Shown here piece after piece: positions 54,920-64,000 of a stretch of DNA of 64,000 nucleotides. The position numbers and the translations under genes were made by a program. The stretch covers positions 11,306-75,305 of the forward strand of contig CAZSXT010000019.1 in assembly GCA_964611435.1 (NCBI GenBank). Direction: 5' to 3'. Within the stretch, counting starts at the first letter, position 1; every line of letters begins with the position of its first letter. The stretch is from JAYPHU01 sp964611435. GTDB taxonomy: Bacteria > Pseudomonadota > Alphaproteobacteria > Rhodospirillales > UBA2165. The notes beneath the pieces were generated by a model, which was given only the letters and a program-made list of their open reading frames with translations, had not been told where the DNA came from and did not search any database.

Positions 54920-55813
54920 ATGGAACAACGCCCTAGCGCCATTTTGCGGATAGCCGCTCCCCTTCGGAGTCTGGTTCAGAGATTTATGTATCTGGGCCTG
55001 ATCATCGGCGCATTCGGCCTGATGTTGATCGGCAAGATCGACGCGGTTGTCATCGACAAGGTGCGCGCCGAAGTGACCAATGTGGTCGCCCCGATCCTGC
55101 AAGGCCTGTCCCAACCTATCGCCACCATCAACCAGGGTGTCGAGAACGTCAAAGACCTGACGATCGTTCGCGAAGAAAACGTGCGCCTCAAGGAAGAGAA
55201 CGCCCGTCTGCTGCAATGGCAGATGGTGGCGCGTAAGCTTGAGGCTGAAAACGCCGCGCTGAAGGCCCTGATTGCCACGGTGGGCGATAAGAAACCACGG
55301 TTTATCAGCGCCCGGGTGATCGCCGGTACGCTGGGCGCATTTTCCAATACTATGGTGGTCAATGCCGGCTCAGCGCATGGCCTTAAGAAAGGTCAGGCGG
55401 TTCTCAGTGACGCTGGCCTGGTCGGGCGCGTCATGGATGTGTCCAATCAGTCGGCGCGGGTTCTCCTGCTGACCGATATCAATTCCCGTATTCCGGTGGT
55501 GATCAGTTCCACCCGGACACGGGCGATCATGGCGGGCAACAACACGACCCGGCCCAAGTTGATCCATTTGCCACCCAATGCGCGGGTTAATCCGAGTGAG
55601 CGGATTGTGACCTCCGGTCAGGGCGGGGCCTTTCCGCCGGGTCTGCCGGTTGGCGTGGTTGCGGCGGTGAGTGACGGTGGCGTGGAAGTGCAGCTGCACG
55701 CCCGCTATCACCAGATCGAATTTGTCCGGGTGGCGGATTTCGGCCTCACCGGATTTGTTGATACGTCGATTTTGAACCCGGGCGCGGGGACCTCCAAGCC
55801 CCAGAGGCGATGA
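54920..55813 (+). CDS. mreC: Rod shape-determining protein MreC
   Basis: A 297-residue inner-membrane protein with one N-terminal membrane helix (residues about 24-42), a periplasmic coiled coil (EENVRLKEENARLLQWQMVARKLEAENAALKALI), and two beta-barrel domains (ARVIAGTLGAFSNTMVVNAGSAHGLKKGQAVLSDAGLVGRVMDVS). It overlaps mreD by 4 nt (ATGA). Confidence 0.95.
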   Translation: MEQRPSAILRIAAPLRSLVQRFMYLGLIIGAFGLMLIGKIDAVVIDKVRAEVTNVVAPILQGLSQPIATINQGVENVKDLTIVREENVRLKEENARLLQWQMVARKLEAENAALKALIATVGDKKPRFISARVIAGTLGAFSNTMVVNAGSAHGLKKGQAVLSDAGLVGRVMDVSNQSARVLLLTDINSRIPVVISSTRTRAIMAGNNTTRPKLIHLPPNARVNPSERIVTSGQGGAFPPGLPVGVVAAVSDGGVEVQLHARYHQIEFVRVADFGLTGFVDTSILNPGAGTSKPQRR

Positions 55814-56340
55814 ATACAGCTCTTTGGCAAAAGCTTGATCAGGCGGCGCGGAACATCACGCCGTTTCTCCTTACCCTTGTGCTGGTCTTTATCAGTGTCC
55901 TGCCGACGCGGATTCCGATTTATGCCGAGGTGGCGCCGGTGTTGGCCCTGGTGGCCGTCTATCATTGGGCGATTTACCGGCCCAATCTGATGCCGATCTG
56001 GGCAGTATTTCTGTTGGGGCTGTTCCAAGACCTGCTGTCAGGCATGCCGCTCGGGATTTACTGTCTGGTGTTCTTGACGGTCTACGGTCTGGCCCTGACC
56101 CAGCGCCGGTTTTTCGCCGGTAAGTCTTTCTATATTTATTGGATGGGCTTTGTGGTCATCGCCTTTGTCGCGGCGGTGGAAAGCTGGCTGGTCGGCTCTA
56201 TCTGGCATTTTACCCTGTTGAATTTTGAGACGGTTCTTTTCCAATATCTGGTATCATTGGGCATCTTCCCAATCGTGGCGTGGATTTTCCTGCGATGGCA
56301 GCAGACGTTCTTACACCAGGAGTACGATGCAGCGGGATAA
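55810..56340 (+). CDS. mreD: Rod shape-determining protein MreD
   Basis: A 176-residue polytopic membrane protein with about five hydrophobic segments and the MreD-conserved FLLGLFQDLLSGMPLGIYCLVFLTVYGLALTQRRFF. It starts inside mreC and ends 14 nt inside mrdA, so translation of the three is coupled. Confidence 0.93.
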   Translation: MNTALWQKLDQAARNITPFLLTLVLVFISVLPTRIPIYAEVAPVLALVAVYHWAIYRPNLMPIWAVFLLGLFQDLLSGMPLGIYCLVFLTVYGLALTQRRFFAGKSFYIYWMGFVVIAFVAAVESWLVGSIWHFTLLNFETVLFQYLVSLGIFPIVAWIFLRWQQTFLHQEYDAAG

Positions 56341-58219
56341 TGACAGATTCACGACGTTCAGCCGCCGGGCGATTTTTCTGCTGGGCGGCAAGGTCGTGCT
56401 GGTCTCGGGCCTGGTGGGCCGCATGTATTACCTGCAGGTGATCGAGGGGGAACGCTACCGCACCCTTGCCAACGACAACCGGATCAGCCTGAAACTTTTG
56501 GCCCCGCCCCGCGGGCGGATTGTCGATCGGTTCGGACGGCCCCTGGCGATCAATCAGCAAAACTACCGGCTGTTGGTGGTCCCCGAGGCGACCGAGGATA
56601 TCAATCAAACCCTGACGACCCTGTCCCGGATCATTGATATCGGACCAAATGAACGCCAGCGGATTTTGCGGGAAGTCAAACGCCGCCGCCGGTTCGTACC
56701 GATCATTATCCGCGAAAATCTGGCCTGGTCAGATGTCTCCCGGATCGAGGTCAACGCCCCGCAATTGTCCGGCGTCTCCATTGATGTGGGTCAAAGCCGG
56801 TTCTATCCCGACGGGACGGCCACCGCGCCGATCCTCGGCTATGTCTCCGGCGTTTCGGAGAAAGAACAAACCGGTGATCCGCTGCTGCAATTGCCGGGAT
56901 TCCGGATCGGCAAGGCGGGGATCGAGAAAATCCACGATCTGTCCCTGCGCGGAGCCAGCGGCACCAGCCAGGTGGAAGTCAATGCGTTGGGCCGCGAGAT
57001 CCGTGAACTTGAACGCTTCGAAGGCGTGCCCGGCAGTGAAGCCTGGCTGACCATCGACCGGGAACTGCAGAAATTTGTCGCCCACCGGCTGGGAGAGGAA
57101 TCCGCCTCCGCCGTGGTGATGGATGTGCATACCGGCGAGGTTCTATCGCTGGCTTCCACGCCAAGCTTTGATCCCAATGCCTTCAACCGGGGGCTTAGCC
57201 GGGCCGAATGGAAAAATCTGGTTTCCAACCCGCGCGCGCCGCTCAACAACAAGGCGATCGCCGGCCAGTACGCGCCGGGCTCCACCTTCAAGATGATCGT
57301 CGCCCTGGCCGCTCTGGAAAAAGGCGTGGTAAACCGGAATACACGAATTTTCTGTTCCGGCGATGTGGAGCTGGGCAACGCCACCTTCCACTGCTGGAAG
57401 AAGAACGGCCACGGCGCCATGAGCCTGGTCAACGCCATCGCCCAATCCTGCGATGTGTTCTTTTACGAGATCGCGCGGCGCACCGGCATCGACCGGATTT
57501 CCGCCATGGCCCGCAAACTGGGCTTGGGCGAGGCCCTGCATATCGAACTGCCGGGCGAGAAGAAGGGGCTGATCCCGACCCGCGCCTGGAAGAAGCGCGC
57601 CAAGAATACATCTTGGCAGCAGGGAGAGACGCTGCTGGCCGGGATCGGGCAGGGGTTCATCCTAACCACGCCCCTGCAGCTTGCGGTGATGACGGCCCGG
57701 CTGGTCAATGGCGGCCGGGCGGTAGTGCCGACCCTGACCCGCCAGATCGTGGATTTTAACGACAATCCCAGTTTCGAAGCATTGGCCCCGGCCTTTGCCG
57801 AAATCGGCATCAACCCCAATCACCTTAACCTCGTAAACAAATCCATGGCGGCGGTGGTCAATTCACCGGTCGGTACGGCGCACCGGTCGCAAATCAGGAC
57901 CCCTGGCTTCGAAATGGGGGGAAAGACCGGCACCGTGCAGGTGCGCCGCATCACCAAGGCCGAGCGGGAAACCGGCGTCCGTAAAAACGAAGAATTGGAA
58001 TGGCACGAGCGGGATCACGCGATCTTTGTCGGCTATGCGCCCCTCGACGCGCCGAGATATGCGGTGTCGGTGGTGGTGGAACATGGCGGCAGCGGCTCGT
58101 CGGGCGCTGCGCCGATTGCCCGGGATATCCTGGCGGAAGTACAGCGCCGCGATCCGTCCCGGGGGGAGGCCCGCCTGATCACGCCGGCCACAAACTCCCA
58201 ACGGAACCGGGAGGGTTAA
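56327..58219 (+). CDS. mrdA: Penicillin-binding protein 2
   Basis: A 630-residue elongasome transpeptidase. It has a short cytoplasmic N terminus, one membrane helix at about 17-35, and a dimerisation domain (PPRGRIVDRFGRPLAINQQNYRLLVVPE). The transpeptidase active-site motifs are STFK (GQYAPGSTFKMI), SCD (AIAQSCDVFFYE, SxD-type) and KTG (GGKTGTVQ). It crosslinks peptidoglycan along the side wall with RodA. The ATG at 56327 overlaps mreD. Confidence 0.96.
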   Translation: MQRDNDRFTTFSRRAIFLLGGKVVLVSGLVGRMYYLQVIEGERYRTLANDNRISLKLLAPPRGRIVDRFGRPLAINQQNYRLLVVPEATEDINQTLTTLSRIIDIGPNERQRILREVKRRRRFVPIIIRENLAWSDVSRIEVNAPQLSGVSIDVGQSRFYPDGTATAPILGYVSGVSEKEQTGDPLLQLPGFRIGKAGIEKIHDLSLRGASGTSQVEVNALGREIRELERFEGVPGSEAWLTIDRELQKFVAHRLGEESASAVVMDVHTGEVLSLASTPSFDPNAFNRGLSRAEWKNLVSNPRAPLNNKAIAGQYAPGSTFKMIVALAALEKGVVNRNTRIFCSGDVELGNATFHCWKKNGHGAMSLVNAIAQSCDVFFYEIARRTGIDRISAMARKLGLGEALHIELPGEKKGLIPTRAWKKRAKNTSWQQGETLLAGIGQGFILTTPLQLAVMTARLVNGGRAVVPTLTRQIVDFNDNPSFEALAPAFAEIGINPNHLNLVNKSMAAVVNSPVGTAHRSQIRTPGFEMGGKTGTVQVRRITKAERETGVRKNEELEWHERDHAIFVGYAPLDAPRYAVSVVVEHGGSGSSGAAPIARDILAEVQRRDPSRGEARLITPATNSQRNREG

Positions 58220-58223
58220 GCAA

Positions 58224-59372
58224 ATGGCGCTGATCCCCACCCGGCAGCCCGAGATGACCTTTGGTCAAAAACTGTGGCAGGTGAACTGGCTGTTCGTTCT
58301 GCTGATCGCCGTTACCGCGTCGGTGGGCTTCGGCATGCTCTATTCGGCGGCCGACGGCAAGATCGACCCCTGGGCGTCGCGGCAGATGGCTCGCTTCGGT
58401 GTGGCGGTTTTGTTGATGATTGCCGTGGCGGTGACCTCCATCCGGTTTTGGCTGCGGCACGCCTATCTGATTTACTTCCTCAGTCTGGCGCTGTTGCTGG
58501 TGGTGGAGTTCGCGGGCTCCGTCGGCATGGGCGCACAGCGCTGGATTGATCTGAAGTTCATCACCATCCAACCCTCCGAGATGATGAAGATCGCCATTAT
58601 CCTGGTTCTGGCCCGCTATTTCTACGCCAGCCGGATGGAGGATGTGGAGCGGCTGACCTATGTCATCTTTCCGGCCCTTTTGCTGGCCGCGCCGGCGTAC
58701 TTGATTATCCGGCAGCCCGATTTGGGCACGGCGGTGATCCTGGCGGCGACGGGCGTGGTCATGTTCTATCTGGCCGGCGTCAGGCTTTGGATATTCATCA
58801 CCGCCGGCATCGCCGCCGTCGGCGCCATCGTGCCGGTGTGGAACTTCGTCTTGCTGGATTATCAGAAACAACGGCTGCTCACCTATCTAAACCCGGAACG
58901 GGACCCCTTGGGCGCCGGCTATCACGTCATGCAGTCCAAGATCGCGCTGGGTTCGGGCGGGGTGTTCGGCAAGGGCTTCCTGGAGGGCAGCCAGAGCCAT
59001 CTCAGATTCCTGCCGGAAATGCACACGGACTTTATCTTCACCATGCTGGCGGAAGAATTTGGTCTCGCCGGCGGCGTCGCGCTTCTGGGGCTCTATATCC
59101 TGATCCTGGTGTTCGGCTTTGCCATCGCCATCCGTTGTCGTCACCATTTCGGCCGGCTGATCGCCATGGGGGTGATGACCACGTTCTTCCTGAGCTTCTT
59201 CGTCAATATCGCGATGGTGATGGGCCTGTTGCCGGTGGTCGGCATGCCCCTGCCGCTGATCTCCTACGGCGGTACGGCGATGCTCACATTGATGATCGGG
59301 TTCGGGCTCGTGCTCTGCGCCTATGTGCACCGGGATACGCCCATCGGCCCCGGCGCGGCGGACGGGGACTGA
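58224..59372 (+). CDS. rodA: Rod shape-determining SEDS glycosyltransferase RodA
   Basis: A 382-residue SEDS-family integral membrane peptidoglycan polymerase with about ten hydrophobic segments. Signature stretches are GAQRWIDLKFITIQPSEMMKIAIILVLARY, IRQPDLGTAVILAATG, LGAGYHVMQSKIALGSGGVFGKGFLEGSQS, FLPEMHTDFIFTMLAEEFGL (catalytic Asp) and GLLPVVGMPLPLISYGGTAM. It starts 4 nt after mrdA. Confidence 0.95.
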   Translation: MALIPTRQPEMTFGQKLWQVNWLFVLLIAVTASVGFGMLYSAADGKIDPWASRQMARFGVAVLLMIAVAVTSIRFWLRHAYLIYFLSLALLLVVEFAGSVGMGAQRWIDLKFITIQPSEMMKIAIILVLARYFYASRMEDVERLTYVIFPALLLAAPAYLIIRQPDLGTAVILAATGVVMFYLAGVRLWIFITAGIAAVGAIVPVWNFVLLDYQKQRLLTYLNPERDPLGAGYHVMQSKIALGSGGVFGKGFLEGSQSHLRFLPEMHTDFIFTMLAEEFGLAGGVALLGLYILILVFGFAIAIRCRHHFGRLIAMGVMTTFFLSFFVNIAMVMGLLPVVGMPLPLISYGGTAMLTLMIGFGLVLCAYVHRDTPIGPGAADGD

Positions 59373-59375
59373 TCC

Positions 59376-59418
59376 TGACTCTGACCCTGGCCCTGACCCT
59401 GGCCCTGACCCTGGCCCG
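59376..59418. repeat. 12-bp tandem repeat after rodA
   Basis: About three and a half copies of CCTGACCCTGGC occur directly after the rodA stop codon. Copy number could vary between strains. No coding role is evident. Confidence 0.75.
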
Positions 59419-59571
59419 AATCAAGCACACCGATTTCACGCATCAGCGCCTCAACAACAACGTCAACAATAAGTCGACAACCAGCAACCGGATTTGCTAT
59501 ACACGCCCGCCGCGCAGTTAGTTGGTTTCTGCGTAGCGGAAACGTGACGGCGCGGTCCCACCTTTGGGTAC

Positions 59572-59647
<76 letters not shown>

Positions 59648-59981
59648 ATGTTTTCAATGACTTATATGGAAAATGCCGTCCGAAGCGTCGGCGGCAAGCT
59701 GCTATAGGTGCAGTATAGGTGCAAAATAACATACGCTTAAGTGGGGCTAGCACCACCCCTTTGGGTCGAGGGGGTGCCTTTGCAGGGCAGCTACGGACTA
59801 TATTCTGCGTGCTCTATCTTCAAAATTACACAAAACTAGGTAAGTAACCTGTTCACCATCCTTAGTCTGCTAACGAATTCATAGCCGAAGTAAATTAGGG
59901 TGCTGATTCTCTTCTGAGATTAGCCATTAGCGGACTTTATCCACCGGCCCAGGGATGCCCGACCGGCCAGATTATGCCCAG
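59648..59981. other. Gene-free stretch after tRNA-Lys
   Basis: No convincing gene. It holds a direct repeat TATAGGTGCA (59703-59712 and 59714-59723) and a GCACC/GGTGC hairpin at 59750-59777. It is more AT-rich than its surroundings. It might be the remnant of an integration site, but no integrase or duplicate of the tRNA 3' end was found in the window. Confidence 0.45.
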
Positions 59982-60440
59982 TCAATTGAGCGAGTTCGAA
60001 CGAGGACTAACCCCTCCCTCCGGGAGCGGTGTCAAGAAGACCCTGCCCGAGATAAAATGGCTGAGGAGCACACAGCCCCACGAGGTATCGCGCCCCATAT
60101 GAGGGAGACGCCCGCCGATGACCTTTCCGTCTTCATCTCGATCCGGCTCGTGAGAAAATCCGACGTGTCCGTAAACTGAAGCTGTTATGTCACCGGTCTG
60201 AAGGCCGCTCTGGTATTTCGTTTTGTCAAAGAACTCCAGGGAACTCCGAAACTGAATGGACAACTTCTCGGCGGGCATACCGGAAAAATACTCTTCGACC
60301 AAGTGAGTGGATCCGGCATGCATATCCAGCGTTCCTTCAATCCTTTCACTCGAAATATGATCGACCGGATGCAGGTCTTTCTTCCTCCTCGTTCGGCAGT
60401 CCCCATATACCGAACTGGCCGGACAAGTAGGCCCGGGCAA
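59982..60440 (-). CDS. Hypothetical protein downstream of TRAP genes
   Basis: A 152-residue frame starting 15 nt after the TRAP permease stop on the same strand. The central part (MHAGSTHLVEEYFSGMPAEKLSIQFRSSLEFFDKTKYQSGLQTGDITASVYGHVGFSHEPDRDEDGKVIGG) reads like a soluble domain. The first about 40 residues are doubtful, and an internal ATG may be the true start. No family recognised. It may also be a decayed gene. Confidence 0.4.
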   Translation of the reverse strand: MPGPTCPASSVYGDCRTRRKKDLHPVDHISSERIEGTLDMHAGSTHLVEEYFSGMPAEKLSIQFRSSLEFFDKTKYQSGLQTGDITASVYGHVGFSHEPDRDEDGKVIGGRLPHMGRDTSWGCVLLSHFISGRVFLTPLPEGGVSPRSNSLN

Positions 60441-60455
60441 TAGTCAGGCCGAGTT

Positions 60456-62441
60456 CTAGGCCGAAGCGGGTTGCTTCCTGCCGAAGGTAATGTTGTGCCA
60501 TGCGATATAAGCAAGCGCGATGGCAACAGTCGACCACTGGACGACGGGATCAAGGACCATGATCCCAACCGCCAGGATCAGACGCAGCCCCAGTTCCCAT
60601 AACGGCAGCCGCCGATGGTCGAAGGAAATCACGCTGCTCGAGATCAGGTAGATAAATAACAACAGTCTGAACAAAGCCCATAGGAAATCACCCACAGCAA
60701 AGGTATTCCCCGTCGTGAATGCTTCGTCCACGATCAGGAGCGTCGGATAGAAAGCGAAGATGAACGGCACGGCAAACTTTGCGAGGCCGATGCGCATGGC
60801 CATGACAGCTGTCCCAAAAGGCGCCCCACCGGCGATCGACGCAGCCGCGTAGGCCGCAACTGCCACCGGAGGTGTGATCGAAGAGGCAACGCCGTAGTAG
60901 AACACGAACAAGTGCGCGGCCAGGACCGATAGGCCCAGGGACTGTATCGCCGGCCCAAGGATCAGGACGATGGTGAGGTAAGCGGGAAGGGTCGGCATAC
61001 CCATTCCGAGCATCAGGGCGGCGGAGCCGGCGACTAAAAGCGTCACAAAGAGACCCGCGCCGCCGGCCATCTTACTTAAGAGAATTGCGAAGTCCTGCGG
61101 GAGACCGGTCGCGCCGAGTACACCGACAATGATGCCAACGACGCCAATCGCCATAAGCAGCTGGGCAAAGTTGATACCGCCCTTGGCCAACGCCACCAAA
61201 ATGGCAATGGGCTTCTGCCGAATGGCTGGGTTAAAGAAACTAAGTGGGATAAGGGCGAACAGGGCCGACATGCCGGCGCCCGCTGGCGAAAGGCCGATGA
61301 TCAACGTCGCGACCACAATAATAATGGGTACAAAGACCATGATCAGATTGGTGAAATCCTGCGGCACGATTTTGAAATCATCGGAATCCAGGATTTCCTT
61401 GGTCTGTTCGACGTTGAGCTTACGGGCTTCGAAGACGACGCTGGTGAACAAACTACCGTAATAGGCAAGGGCCGGCACCAAGGCCGCAACAATAATCGTG
61501 AGATAACTGATCCCGGTGAGATCGGCCATTACCAACGCCGCGGCGCCCATGATCGGCGGCATGATCTGACCGGCGCTGGAGGCGGTAGCTTCGACGCCGC
61601 CGGCGAAAGAAGGGCTAAACCCCCGCTGCTTGATCATCGGGATGGTGATGACACCGGTCGCCACCACATTGGTGACGGCGCCGCCGGACATGGTGCCGAA
61701 GAGACCGGATGCGAGGATGGCGGCATGAGCGGCCCCGCCCCGGAAATTCTTGGTCAGCTGAACGGCAAACTTGATCATCGACCGGCCGCCGCCGGTCTGC
61801 TCAAGCATGGTCCCCAGCAGAATGAACGGGAAGACGGTGAAGATCAGAATACCCATCAGGGTCCCCAACACACCGTCGTTGAGATTAAACCAGATATCCT
61901 CAGATGAATTGAGAAAGTTATTATAGTTCATCTGCGCGGTCTCAAAGATCCACGGCCAGTACTCACCGCTGAACAGATAAATCACGCTAATGATGCCGAC
62001 GATCGCCAAGGGTGCGCCCCATATCCGCCAGCACAACACGATGAAAACGGCGCAGCCGAGGAGCGAGACGATGACATGGAAAAGGGTGAATTCGATAAAT
62101 CCCTCTTCCTCAATAATTAGCAGCTGCGCGTAATACTCCCATAGGACAAACCAGCCAATGGCAACGATCATCACGTCAATGATCGGACCTGCCCAGGCGA
62201 GCCCAGGGCGTTTTTCGGCAAGAAGCCGCGACAGAGGACTTCCGGCGACAACGACGAGAATAGAGGCTGCTAAAATTAGCGGCCGGATGATCAGGCTGGG
62301 ATACGGACCGAGTTTGGGCAGAAATCCATAAGTCGGCATTGAGTTAGTGATGCCGACAATGGCCATCATAAATCCGATGATCAGAATACCGACCTGAATC
62401 GGCGATGGCCACTGCCCGCCCGCTGTATCGGTGTCGTTCAC
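60456..62441 (-). CDS. TRAP transporter fused permease (DctQ-DctM type)
   Basis: A 661-residue inner-membrane protein with about 16-18 hydrophobic segments: a small N-terminal DctQ-like part and the large DctM domain (GTMLEQTGGGRSMIKFAVQLTKNFRGGAAHAAILASGLFGTMSGGAVTNVVATGVITIPMIKQRGFSPSFAGGVEATASSAGQIMPPIMGAAALVMADLTGISY), as in TAXI-TRAP systems. The GTG at 62441 was chosen because GGAGGGAG lies just upstream. The solute-binding gene lies 108 nt upstream. Confidence 0.92.
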   Translation of the reverse strand: MNDTDTAGGQWPSPIQVGILIIGFMMAIVGITNSMPTYGFLPKLGPYPSLIIRPLILAASILVVVAGSPLSRLLAEKRPGLAWAGPIIDVMIVAIGWFVLWEYYAQLLIIEEEGFIEFTLFHVIVSLLGCAVFIVLCWRIWGAPLAIVGIISVIYLFSGEYWPWIFETAQMNYNNFLNSSEDIWFNLNDGVLGTLMGILIFTVFPFILLGTMLEQTGGGRSMIKFAVQLTKNFRGGAAHAAILASGLFGTMSGGAVTNVVATGVITIPMIKQRGFSPSFAGGVEATASSAGQIMPPIMGAAALVMADLTGISYLTIIVAALVPALAYYGSLFTSVVFEARKLNVEQTKEILDSDDFKIVPQDFTNLIMVFVPIIIVVATLIIGLSPAGAGMSALFALIPLSFFNPAIRQKPIAILVALAKGGINFAQLLMAIGVVGIIVGVLGATGLPQDFAILLSKMAGGAGLFVTLLVAGSAALMLGMGMPTLPAYLTIVLILGPAIQSLGLSVLAAHLFVFYYGVASSITPPVAVAAYAAASIAGGAPFGTAVMAMRIGLAKFAVPFIFAFYPTLLIVDEAFTTGNTFAVGDFLWALFRLLLFIYLISSSVISFDHRRLPLWELGLRLILAVGIMVLDPVVQWSTVAIALAYIAWHNITFGRKQPASA

Positions 62442-62549
62442 GATCTCCCTCCACGCCACTTCACGGCTCAAAATCTCTGGAAAGCAAAGTCCACCGGCCG
62501 GCCCCTAAATGCCTCCAGAGCTTCCAGGGACCGCCGGCAGGTTCTTTGC

Positions 62550-63578
62550 CTAGGTGGTGGGAGGAAGGAGCCGCTTCGGAATCTCGACCCCGACTTCCTT
62601 GTAGTACTTAACCGCACCAGGGTGCAGCGGCGCTATAACACCAACAAACGGAGTCTTGATATTGATGGACTTCAGAACCACCGCCGTCTTGCGAAGCTTC
62701 TCAACATTGTTCCACATAGTCTTAGTGAAGTTGTAGACCTCGTCATCGCTCATGGACTTGTTGACCACGTACATCCAGTTGATGCCGTTGGTGGTCACCG
62801 CCGTCTGATTCACCTGACCCTTATAGGTATTGGCCGGGATCGAGGCGATGGTCCGGCCAGGCGCTTTGATGAATTTCTTGAACGCATCCGAATCGGTTTT
62901 GCCTTTCAAGTCTAGAAGGCGGAACTCGCGTTTGGCGCCGATGGAGTCTATCAACGCGCCGCCAACACCCAACGGGCGAACATACAAATCCAGCTTGCCG
63001 TCCTGCATTGCTTGCAACCCACCACCCCAGGGAAGGCGAACCACGTCATAATCCTTCTTGGGTTCGAGACCGGCGACAATCCGGATAGCGTCCTCAGCCT
63101 GGACCGCAGCCGCGCCCGATGGCGGGCCAGTATAAATCCGCTTACCCTTAAGGTCTGCAAACGTCTTGATACCAGAATCGGCCCAAACGATGTAATGGGT
63201 GGCGGCGTTGTTAAAACCCATCAGCGAGCGAATGTTTGGGGCGACCTCCTTGGCGTCTTTGACACGCTTATACATCCGCGCGCCCTTTTTCATGAACCCA
63301 TATGCAGGTGGCGGTACGCCGATCAAGTCGATCTCGCCCCTCGCTAGCTTCAACACGGAACGAGTTATAGTTTGACCGTCGTTGACCTGGAACTTGGCAC
63401 CGAGTTCTTTGGCCCAAATGCCGGTCATGACGGTGATAAAGATATGCGATGTGGTGCCGGCACCACCCACTTCAACCCGATAGAATTTATTGTCTTGGGC
63501 GAACCCGCTGATCGGGAACGTAGCGACCAGTGCTAACGCGCAGGTCGCGAGTGTCAGTCGGCTAGTCTTGGTAAGCAT
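62550..63578 (-). CDS. TAXI-family TRAP solute-binding protein
   Basis: A 342-residue periplasmic receptor with a Sec signal (LTLATCALALVATFPISGFAQ). TAXI features include GGAGTTSHIFITVMTGIWAKELGAKFQVNDGQTITRSVLKLARGEIDLIGVPPPAYGF and DLKGKRIYTGPPSGAAAVQAEDAI. The ligand is unknown; characterised relatives take up glutamate and other dicarboxylates. The ATG at 63578 has AAAGGG at proper spacing. An upstream GTG is possible. Confidence 0.93.
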   Translation of the reverse strand: MLTKTSRLTLATCALALVATFPISGFAQDNKFYRVEVGGAGTTSHIFITVMTGIWAKELGAKFQVNDGQTITRSVLKLARGEIDLIGVPPPAYGFMKKGARMYKRVKDAKEVAPNIRSLMGFNNAATHYIVWADSGIKTFADLKGKRIYTGPPSGAAAVQAEDAIRIVAGLEPKKDYDVVRLPWGGGLQAMQDGKLDLYVRPLGVGGALIDSIGAKREFRLLDLKGKTDSDAFKKFIKAPGRTIASIPANTYKGQVNQTAVTTNGINWMYVVNKSMSDDEVYNFTKTMWNNVEKLRKTAVVLKSINIKTPFVGVIAPLHPGAVKYYKEVGVEIPKRLLPPTT

Positions 63579-63587
63579 AGAAATCAC

Positions 63588-64000
63588 CCTTTCTTATCTA
63601 GTCAACGGTCCAGCTTGGCGCTGGGTTCAGAAGTCGATCGACGTCATTCTAGTTCTATCTGAGATAAGTCCTCTTTCTCATATCCAACTGTTTCGAGGAC
63701 CCAATCATCTTTACAGCTCGACGGCGCCATAGGCTATATTAGCTCTGACGGACGGCCTCCACCAGAATAAGCTGTGTGATTTCCCCTTGGGCGGCGATGC
63801 CAGCCGGGTGGAGTCCCGGGAGAAAATCTCTATATCTTTGAGCTGACGCATGTGTCCCCCCTAGGGCCATATTAGTTTAGGTGCTTTGTCTACGCGACCT
63901 TAGGCGCACCTGAGTGAGACTCCAAGGGACTGCATACCATATGTTCACCTGTCCAGCCCCCTTGTCATGTACCACCCGTCTGTAGAGTTTCCGGCACTGG
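63588..64000. other. Gene-free right end
   Basis: About 410 nt upstream of the TAXI gene in which I see no convincing gene, RNA or repeat. It presumably holds the transporter promoter. Confidence 0.5.

Noticed and set aside
59376..59418. CRISPR-like repeat
   Set aside because: The 12-bp units are directly adjacent with no spacers and no cas genes nearby. It is a simple tandem repeat.
60185..60568. Second minus-strand frame overlapping the TRAP permease end
   Set aside because: It overlaps the permease coding region in another frame and looks like a shadow (basic and Ser/Arg-rich).

Overview
This 64 kb window looks like core chromosome of an alphaproteobacterium, most probably of the Rhodospirillales type. 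The evidence is the circularly permuted two-piece tmRNA gene, a class I PHB locus with a PhaR/phasin divergon, SspB with the alphaproteobacterial C-terminal tail, the hflKC-DUF2065-degP order, and a fairly GC-rich base composition. No phage, insertion sequence or CRISPR array was seen.

Layout. 1-5.0 kb: housekeeping genes (proC fragment, YbjN protein, ubiK, hldD, lgt, a MidA/NDUFAF7 methyltransferase, pgeF). 5.0-11.2 kb: a lipoprotein, prs, metY, rplY, pth, ychF. 11.3-15.4 kb: a PAS-PAS-GGDEF diguanylate cyclase, then an enoyl-CoA hydratase/CoA-transferase pair and a small exported protein. 15.8-21.8 kb: a complete polyhydroxybutyrate locus, with phaR-phaJ-phaA on the minus strand diverging from phaP-phaB-phaC-DUF6489. 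22-28 kb: sulfatase, alpha/beta hydrolase, class I fumarase, sspB, permuted ssrA and thyX. 28.5-36 kb: hflK-hflC-DUF2065-degP, a DUF1015 protein, a protein resembling a degenerate GGDEF domain, and VOC and AhpD-like proteins. 36-41.4 kb: a minus-strand group (ASST-like propeller, SDR, GST and a deiodinase-like selenoprotein) divergent from a GcvA-like LysR regulator, followed by a Crp/Fnr regulator. 41.5-46.1 kb: miaA and ilvB-ilvH-ilvC. 46.1-51.5 kb: a cytochrome P460-like protein and an aryl-CoA group (PaaK-like ligase and double 4Fe-4S protein divergent from a fused FAD monooxygenase/old-yellow-enzyme). 51.8-53.6 kb: leuA with a leader-peptide attenuator. 53.8-59.4 kb: the cell-shape cluster mreB-mreC-mreD-mrdA-rodA. 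59.6 kb: tRNA-Lys. 60-63.6 kb: a TAXI-type TRAP transporter and a gene-poor end.

The most notable observation is at 38962-39624. Two adjacent minus-strand reading frames are one gene joined by an in-frame TGA. The TGA lies inside the iodothyronine-deiodinase active-site motif (GSYT-Sec-PPF), and a predicted bacterial SECIS hairpin with a CGUGC loop starts 14 nt downstream of it. This gene heads a probable operon with a glutathione transferase, a short-chain dehydrogenase and an aryl-sulfotransferase-like propeller. A LysR regulator is transcribed divergently across a region of CTAAT boxes. The group may be a small detoxification or dehalogenation pathway that depends on selenium.

Other observations: (i) three families of REP-like palindromes at five intergenic loci, several joined to hairpins that overlap or abut stop codons; (ii) a Leu-rich leader with overlapping alternative hairpins before leuA; (iii) PhaR-like boxes in the phaR/phaP divergon.
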